A stretch of 64,000 nt of DNA, taken from contig JAJDYJ010000092.1 of NCBI GenBank assembly GCA_022822865.1, forward strand, positions 1 to 64,000. The letters are read 5' to 3'. The notes under the pieces are model-generated. The model did no database searches, had not been told where the DNA came from, and saw only the letters and a list, made by a program, of their open reading frames with translations. Source of the stretch: Pseudomonadales bacterium. GTDB lineage: Bacteria; Pseudomonadota; Gammaproteobacteria; Pseudomonadales; Pseudohongiellaceae. Below are positions 58,894-64,000 of the stretch, one piece after another (position 1 is the first letter of the stretch; every line of letters starts with the position of its first letter). Position numbers and translations under genes: made by a program.

Positions 58894-60033
58894 ATGAACA
58901 GCAAACTCCCGGAAGTAGGCACTACCATCTTTACCGTCATGTCGCGGATGGCGGCGGAGTGTGGGGCTATAAATTTGTCGCAGGGGTATCCGGATTTTGA
59001 TTGTCCGGAGCGCTTGCGGGAACTTGTGGCCGAGCGGCTCAATGGCGGCTGCAATCAGTATCCGCCGATGGCCGGGGTAATGGAGTTGCGCGAGCGGATC
59101 GCGGAGAAAGTGGCGGCGCATTACGGGTTCAGTCCTGATCCGGAGACTGAAATCACCGTCACCTCGGGGGCCACCGAGGCCGTGTTTGACGCCGTACAGG
59201 CCGTCGTGCATCCGGGCGACGAGGTGATCCTGTTCGATCCTGCCTACGACTGTTACGAACCCGCCGTGCAACTCGCCGGCGGCACGGCCGTGCGCCTGCC
59301 CCTGACCCAGCCCGACTACGGCGTCGACTGGGATCTCGTGGCCGGGAACATCAACGATCGCACTCGCGTAATCATGATCAACAGTCCGCATAATCCCTGC
59401 GGCTCAATCCTCGAACCGGCCGATCTCGACCGACTCGCCGAATTGATCCGGGGCCGGGAAATTTATGTGGTTTCGGACGAAGTCTACGAGCACATGGTGT
59501 TCGACGGCCTCGGCCATGCCAGCGTCGCCGCCCACAAGGAGTTGAGCGCATCGAGTTTCGCGATTTTCTCCTTCGGCAAGACCTACCATGCCACCGGCTG
59601 GAAGCTCGCCTATTGCATTGCCCCGCCGGCGCTGACCGAAGAGTTTCGCAAGGTGCACCAGTTCGTCACCTTCACCAGTTCCAGTTTCGTGCAATACGCC
59701 ATCGCCGATTTCATGGCCGAATGTCCAGAACACGCCTGGGAACTGCCGCGCTTCTATCAGCGCAAGCGCGACCTGTTCTGCGAATTGATGGCGCCTTCGC
59801 GTTTCCGTTTCACGCCATCCAGAGGCACGTATTTTCAACTTGCGGATTATTCGGCGATTTCCGACCTTCCCGACCGGGAATTCGCCAACTGGCTCACCCG
59901 GGAGATCGGCGTGGCGGCCATTCCCTTTTCGCCTTTCTATCGCACGCCCTCCGGCGCGCGCCACATCCGATTCTGTTTCTGCAAGGAAGACGCTACCCTT
60001 GAACGTGCGGCGGAAATTCTCCGCCAACTGTGA
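58894..60033 (+). CDS. Class I/II aminotransferase, methionine aminotransferase (YbdL)-like
   Basis: ATG at 58894 gives 379 residues; a TTG two codons upstream is a weaker option. The fold begins TTIFTVMSRMAAECGAINLSQGYPDF (motif SQGYPDF), with TSGATEAVF, NSPHNPCG, DEVYEHMVFDG and the PLP lysine in FSFGKTYHATGWK (Lys229). The pattern is that of YbdL and kynurenine aminotransferase-like enzymes. It likely transfers amino groups from methionine or aromatic amino acids. queG starts 9 nt after the stop. Its 5' end is G-rich. Confidence 0.92.
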   Translation: MNSKLPEVGTTIFTVMSRMAAECGAINLSQGYPDFDCPERLRELVAERLNGGCNQYPPMAGVMELRERIAEKVAAHYGFSPDPETEITVTSGATEAVFDAVQAVVHPGDEVILFDPAYDCYEPAVQLAGGTAVRLPLTQPDYGVDWDLVAGNINDRTRVIMINSPHNPCGSILEPADLDRLAELIRGREIYVVSDEVYEHMVFDGLGHASVAAHKELSASSFAIFSFGKTYHATGWKLAYCIAPPALTEEFRKVHQFVTFTSSSFVQYAIADFMAECPEHAWELPRFYQRKRDLFCELMAPSRFRFTPSRGTYFQLADYSAISDLPDREFANWLTREIGVAAIPFSPFYRTPSGARHIRFCFCKEDATLERAAEILRQL

Positions 60034-60042
60034 GGCGTGGCG

Positions 60043-61122
60043 ATGAACGCTGAAGTCGCACTAGACATTCCGGCCCTGGCCGGGCGCATCCGCGAATGGG
60101 GCGGCGAACTGGGCTTCCAGCAGGTGGGAATCACCGACATCGACCTGGAAAGCTACCGCGCCCACCTAGAATCCTGGCTCGCCCGGCGGCATCACGGCGA
60201 GATGGCCTATATGGCGCGCAATCACGACAAGCGCTGCCATCCCGACAAGTTGCATCCCGGCGCGGCCCGCGTCATCAGCGTACGCATGGATTACGACCAT
60301 GTGGGAGAGCAGTCGCTGACGCCCATGGCGGAAGGCGATACCGCCTACGTGGCGCGCTACGCCCGGGGCCGCGACTATCACAAGATGATGCGCATGCGCC
60401 TGCAGCGCCTGGCGGACCGGATCGAAGCCGAGGCAGGTGGCCATTCCTATCGCGCCTTCGTCGACAGCGCGCCGGTGCTCGAACGGGCGATCGCGGAAAA
60501 AGCCGGGCTCGGCTGGATCGGCAAGAACACCATGCTCATCAATCCCGAGGCCGGCTCGTGGTTCTTCCTCGGCGAACTGTTCACCGACCTGCCGTTGCCG
60601 GTGGACGAACCCGGCGGCGCCCATTGCGGAACCTGCCGCGCCTGCCTGGACATTTGCCCCACCGGCGCCTTCACCGGCCCCAACAGTCTCGATGCGCGCA
60701 AATGCATTTCCTATCTGACGATCGAATTGCGCGGCCCTATCCCCGAAGAATTGCGCGAACCCATGGGCAACCGCATTTTCGGCTGCGACGACTGCCAGAT
60801 CGTCTGCCCCTGGAACAAGTTCGCGCAAATCTCGACCGAAACCGACTTCGCGCCTAGGCATCAATTGGACACCGCCGGACTGCGCGATCTGTTCGCCTGG
60901 AGCGAAGAAGAATTTTTCCAACGAACCGCCGGCTCCCCAATCCGCCGCATCGGCTACGAATGCTGGCTGCGCAACATAGCCGTAGCCCTCGGCAACGCCC
61001 CGCCAAGCAAGGCAACCGTCGCGGCCCTGCGCACCCGCCTCCACCACCCCTCGGAACTAGTCGTCGAACACGTCCGATGGGCCTTGGACCGGCAACGACG
61101 GATCGAAGTCAACAGCCAATGA
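60043..61122 (+). CDS. queG: Epoxyqueuosine reductase
   Basis: ATG at 60043 has GAGG 7 nt upstream and gives 359 residues; a GTG at 60037 is in frame but crowds the ribosome site. Features are [29 protein letters not shown], and two 4Fe-4S motifs [16 protein letters not shown] and [12 protein letters not shown]. It makes the last step of queuosine tRNA biosynthesis with a cobalamin cofactor. The final codons include CGACGGATCGAAGTC, the end sequence of the dispersed repeat, so the C terminus may have been changed by it. The 3' end overlaps orn by 14 nt. Confidence 0.95.
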   Translation: MNAEVALDIPALAGRIREWGGELGFQQVGITDIDLESYRAHLESWLARRHHGEMAYMARNHDKRCHPDKLHPGAARVISVRMDYDHVGEQSLTPMAEGDTAYVARYARGRDYHKMMRMRLQRLADRIEAEAGGHSYRAFVDSAPVLERAIAEKAGLGWIGKNTMLINPEAGSWFFLGELFTDLPLPVDEPGGAHCGTCRACLDICPTGAFTGPNSLDARKCISYLTIELRGPIPEELREPMGNRIFGCDDCQIVCPWNKFAQISTETDFAPRHQLDTAGLRDLFAWSEEEFFQRTAGSPIRRIGYECWLRNIAVALGNAPPSKATVAALRTRLHHPSELVVEHVRWALDRQRRIEVNSQ

Positions 61123-61651
61123 AATGGCGGCGATAGTATTGCAGTTCGGCGACTGAATTACGGATGTCCTCGATCGCCTTGTGGCTGCTCATCTTGGTGA
61201 AGCCGTGCAGGATTTCGGGTTTCCAGCGGCGCGCGAGTTCCTTGACCGTGCTGACGTCGAGATTGCGGTAATGAAACCAGGCTTCGAGATCCGGCATGTA
61301 CCGGGCGAGGAAGCGCCGGTCCTGGCAGATCGTGCTGCCGCACATCGGCGAGGAGCCCGGGCTGGTATGGCGTTCGCAAAACGCCAGCGTGCGCCTTTCG
61401 GCCTCGGCTTCGTCGATCCGACTCTCCTGGACCCGTTCGATCAGTCCCGAAGCGCGGTGATGCGTCTGATTCCACTCGTCCATGGCTTCGAGCAACGAAT
61501 CCGGCTGGCGAATCGCGAGCACCGGGCCTTCTTCGATGATTCCAAGTTGCGGGTCGGTGACGAGAGAGGCGATTTCGAGAATCCGGTCGCTGCCCGGGTC
61601 CAGCCCGGTCATTTCCAGATCGATCCAGATCAGGTTGAGATTGCTGTCCAT
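61109..61651 (-). CDS. orn: Oligoribonuclease
   Basis: ATG at 61651 starts [20 protein letters not shown] (180 residues); the longer open frame to 61735 has no support. The DEDDh residues lie in [16 protein letters not shown] and SSHKAIEDI. It degrades 2-5 nt RNAs and pGpG. It is convergent with queG and divergent from rsgA; orn, rsgA and psd are neighbours in many gammaproteobacteria, including E. coli. Confidence 0.96.
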   Translation of the reverse strand: MDSNLNLIWIDLEMTGLDPGSDRILEIASLVTDPQLGIIEEGPVLAIRQPDSLLEAMDEWNQTHHRASGLIERVQESRIDEAEAERRTLAFCERHTSPGSSPMCGSTICQDRRFLARYMPDLEAWFHYRNLDVSTVKELARRWKPEILHGFTKMSSHKAIEDIRNSVAELQYYRRHFIGC

Positions 61652-61993
61652 GCGGTTTTCCAATGAGGTACGGAAACTGTGACGCCATTGTAACACGCAG
61701 AGGTGGGTGTCCCATGATTGACCGGCAATTCTCAATTTGGCGCCTCACCCCCCAGTCATTCTGCGCGGAGCGAAGCGTAGTCGCAGAATCTCTTTCAGTG
61801 GCCACGCCCTGAGATCCTGCAACTGCGCGCAGGATGACCGATGTGAACGCGCCCAGCGCCATAATGAGAATTACTGATGATTGACCCTGCCATGGTTGCC
61901 TTCACTCCCGCACAACGTGAATATGCAATAATTTCACTCATGGGTGTCCCATTTTCCACCATCCCGTTTTCCACCAGGTCCGGCGGCTAGCGA
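61652..61993. other. Intergenic region, 342 nt, no gene seen
   Basis: Between divergent orn and rsgA there is no coding frame I support. It holds the hairpin repeat at 61753-61841 and GGGTGTCCCAT in two places (near 61707 and 61943). AT-rich TATGCAATAAT at 61922-61932 is a possible rsgA promoter element. Confidence 0.6.
61753..61841. repeat. Intergenic hairpin repeat, GTCATtCTGCG type
   Basis: Left part GTCATTCTGCGCG ... GTCGCAGAATCTC and right part GAGATCCTGC ... GCGCAGGATGAC are inverted relative to each other, and each part also folds on itself. Similar GTCATCCTG/GAGATCCTGC intergenic palindromes are common in proteobacteria. Not present elsewhere in this window. Confidence 0.65.
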
Positions 61994-62977
61994 ATGCCGT
62001 CCGGACGCAGACTCAGCGAGCGGCAGCAACGCCGCATCGCGGCGCGCCGGGAAGGCCGCTCCGGCGAGGAACGATCCGGCGTCATCATCAGTCACTTCGG
62101 CAGGCAACTCGAAGTCGAGGACGCTTCGGGCAAGGTCGTGCGCTGCCATGCCCGCGCCAATCTGCCGCAAGTCGTCACCGGCGACCGCGTAAGCTGGACG
62201 CCCGACCAGGCCGACGGCGGCGTGGTCACCGGCCTCGAACCGCGCCGCAACGAATTCGGCCGCGCCGACACCAGCGCCCGCTTCCGGCCTATCGCCGCCA
62301 ACATCGATTGCGTTCTGACGATGTTCGCGACCGTGCCGGAAACCGAAATGAGCGTGATCGACCGCTACCTCGTGGCGATCGAGAACCTCGGCCTGGAATG
62401 CCTGCTCGTGCTCAACAAGATCGATCTGCCGCCGGCGAATCCGCGGGCGCTGGCCCGGATGTCGGCGATCTATCGCGAGCTGGAACTGGAATTGTTCGAA
62501 CTTTCGGCCTTGACCGGCGCCGGCGTCGATGCGCTCGCGAAGCGGCTCGAGGGGCTCACGGCGGTGGTCGTCGGCCAGTCCGGCGTCGGCAAATCGTCGC
62601 TATTGAACCGGCTCGGCAGGCAGTCACTGGCCGAAGTCGGCGAACTCGACGCCTGGCGGCGCGGCGGTACGCATACCACCACGGCCGCGCGGTTGTTCCA
62701 TCTGCCCGGCTTCGACCTGATCGACTCTCCCGGCGTGCGCGAATTCAGCCTCGGACACCTGGAACCGTCCGAGGTGGTAGACGGTTTCGTCGAATTGAGG
62801 TCCCTGGCCGAACATTGTAAATTCCGCGATTGTTCGCATCGCGTCGAACCGGGCTGCGCAATCCGGGCGGCCGCCGAAGACGGCGCAATCAGCGGCGAGC
62901 GGCTGCGCAGCTATACGCGGATCGTCGACAACCTGCAACAGCGCAATCAGGCCACACAAGACCGGCCCACGCCATGA
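61994..62977 (+). CDS. rsgA: Ribosome small-subunit-dependent GTPase A
   Basis: The 327-residue circularly permuted GTPase has the OB-fold (GVIISHFGRQLEVED), G4 VLNKIDL, then G1 GQSGVGKSSL and G3 DSPGVREFSL in the reversed order that marks RsgA. The zinc knuckle HCKFRDCSH and EPGC follow. It helps mature the 30S subunit. The stop overlaps the ATG of the rhodanese gene by 4 nt. Confidence 0.97.
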   Translation: MPSGRRLSERQQRRIAARREGRSGEERSGVIISHFGRQLEVEDASGKVVRCHARANLPQVVTGDRVSWTPDQADGGVVTGLEPRRNEFGRADTSARFRPIAANIDCVLTMFATVPETEMSVIDRYLVAIENLGLECLLVLNKIDLPPANPRALARMSAIYRELELELFELSALTGAGVDALAKRLEGLTAVVVGQSGVGKSSLLNRLGRQSLAEVGELDAWRRGGTHTTTAARLFHLPGFDLIDSPGVREFSLGHLEPSEVVDGFVELRSLAEHCKFRDCSHRVEPGCAIRAAAEDGAISGERLRSYTRIVDNLQQRNQATQDRPTP

Positions 62978-63789
62978 CCGAAAATCGCCTGCCCCTGATC
63001 GTCGAACCGGAAGAACTCGAAGCGGCGTTGCCCGACGAAAATCTGCTGTTGATCACGGTCTGCCAGCCGCGCGTGTATCTGGCCCACCATGTGCCCGGCT
63101 CGCTCCTGATCCAGCCCGGAGAACTCGTCTCCGGGATCGAACCCGCTACGGGCAAACTGCCTTCCGCCGAGCGCCTGAGCGAGTTGTTCTCCCGCGCCGG
63201 TCTCGCTCCGGAACGGCATGTCGTCGCCATCGACGACGAAGGCGGCGGCTGGGCCGGAAGACTGATCTGGACCCTGGACGTGCTCGGCCATTCGCGCTAC
63301 AGCTTTCTCAACGGCGGCGTGATCGCCTGGGCGGGCGCCGGACTGCCGCTCGAAAGCGGCCTCCGCGAGGGGGAGGCGCGCCCCTTCGAAGCGGTAATCG
63401 ACCGCTCGCCGATCGCCGACAAGCAACAGGTGCTCGAACAACTGGACGACCCCGGCAGCATCGTCTGGGACGCGCGTTCGCCCGAGGAATACGCCGGCGT
63501 CCGCGTCACCGCCCGCCGCAACGGCCATATTCCCGGCGCGGTTAACCTCGACTGGCTGGAACTGATGGACCGGCACAGGGATTTGCGCCTGCGGCCGCTG
63601 GAGGAATTGCGCGGGCGGCTCGCGGAACTGGGCATCGTTCCCGGCAGGAAGATCATTACCCATTGCCAGACGCACCACCGCTCCGGCCTGACCTGGTTCG
63701 CCGGCAAGGCGCTCGGCCTCGATATCCGCGCTTACGATGGCTCCTGGTCGGAATGGGGCAACGCCGACGATACGCCAGTGGAAAACTGA
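62974..63789 (+). CDS. Sulfurtransferase with two rhodanese domains
   Basis: The 271-residue protein has an N-terminal inactive rhodanese domain and a C-terminal active one with the catalytic Cys231 in THCQTHHRSG. The linker is DEGGGWAGRLIWTLDVLGH. It probably transfers sulfane sulfur from thiosulfate or 3-mercaptopyruvate to acceptors. A rhodanese between rsgA and psd is common in Cellvibrionales- and Pseudomonadales-like bacteria, which is a hint about the lineage. Confidence 0.93.
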   Translation: MTENRLPLIVEPEELEAALPDENLLLITVCQPRVYLAHHVPGSLLIQPGELVSGIEPATGKLPSAERLSELFSRAGLAPERHVVAIDDEGGGWAGRLIWTLDVLGHSRYSFLNGGVIAWAGAGLPLESGLREGEARPFEAVIDRSPIADKQQVLEQLDDPGSIVWDARSPEEYAGVRVTARRNGHIPGAVNLDWLELMDRHRDLRLRPLEELRGRLAELGIVPGRKIITHCQTHHRSGLTWFAGKALGLDIRAYDGSWSEWGNADDTPVEN

Positions 63790-63793
63790 GCCG

Positions 63794-64000
63794 ATGCAGC
63801 GCCTGTTCGTGCTCCTGCAATACCTGCTGCCCCAGCGGCTGCTGACCTCGGTCGCCGGCGCCCTCGCCCGCGGCGAAGCCCCCGCCGGGCTCCTGATTCG
63901 CCTCTTCATCCGCCGCTATCGCGTGGACATGAGCGAGGCGCTCGATCCCGACCCGTCGAGCTACCGCAATTTCAACGAGTTCTTCACCCGCGAACTCAAA
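63794..64000 (+). CDS. psd: Phosphatidylserine decarboxylase, N-terminal part, cut by window edge
   Basis: The first 69 codons are visible, from ATG 63794 to the edge. FVLLQYLLPQRLLTSVAG, RYRVDMSEALDP and SYRNFNEFFTRELK match the N terminus of Psd. The catalytic serine cleavage site lies beyond the window. Its enzyme makes phosphatidylethanolamine in the inner membrane. It starts 4 nt after the rhodanese stop, completing rsgA-rhodanese-psd. Confidence 0.93.
   Translation, partial: MQRLFVLLQYLLPQRLLTSVAGALARGEAPAGLLIRLFIRRYRVDMSEALDPDPSSYRNFNEFFTRELK

Overview
The window is a GC-rich chromosome segment of a gammaproteobacterium. The markers are the beta-lysine EF-P pathway (efp, epmA, epmB), parC/parE with a YqiB-type DUF1249 gene and nudF, the run orn-rsgA-rhodanese-psd, NhaD, a monomeric NADP isocitrate dehydrogenase, and a two-component pair resembling the proteobacterial dedicated-sortase regulators seen mostly in marine species. 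Many exported peptidases and cytochromes suggest a respiring, protein-using marine or host-associated lineage. I cannot name the genus. I see no rRNA, tRNA, CRISPR array or transposase.

Layout. 0-1 kb: two small coiled-coil membrane proteins, one frameshifted. 1-6.7 kb: M13 peptidase, D-aminoacylase-like amidohydrolase, and an ABC-2 exporter pair. 6.9-7.4 kb: cytochrome c'. 7.4-9.3 kb: a compact minus-strand cluster of two double-glycine-leader peptides and three related small membrane proteins (shared TGEYxGF-like motif), a candidate peptide/immunity system. 9.4-20 kb: diheme cytochrome, matrixin-like protease, a membrane-anchored formylglycine-enzyme-like protein overlapping an RnfD-like/Sel1 fusion, two unknown exported proteins, M20 peptidase and nhaD. 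18.8-25.8 kb: two degenerate signalling proteins, the EF-P modification cluster, a D-amino-acid-type transaminase and a GNAT. 25.8-35.2 kb: icd, an NHL propeller protein, parC, parE, yqiB and nudF.

35.2-48.4 kb is a defence island, visibly more AT-rich in places. It holds a DUF4143 ATPase overlapping a 1395-residue NACHT/STAND-like ATPase with a C-terminal PD-(D/E)xK-like motif, a striking 34-bp inverted repeat, arsC, and a complete type I restriction-modification operon hsdR-hsdS-prrC-hsdM that includes a PrrC anticodon nuclease with its catalytic triad. It seems to separate nudF from thiC-tolC, which are near neighbours in Pseudomonas.

48.6-64 kb: DUF2889 protein, histidine kinase and response regulator, GST, DAHP synthase, M14 carboxypeptidase, thiC, tolC, an aminotransferase, queG, orn, rsgA, rhodanese and the start of psd.

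A dispersed intergenic repeat bounded by GGCTTCGATCCGTCGCC-type ends occurs at least five times, always at gene 3' ends. Two copies carry 30-bp arms that differ between copies but pair perfectly within each copy, so the fold appears to be maintained.
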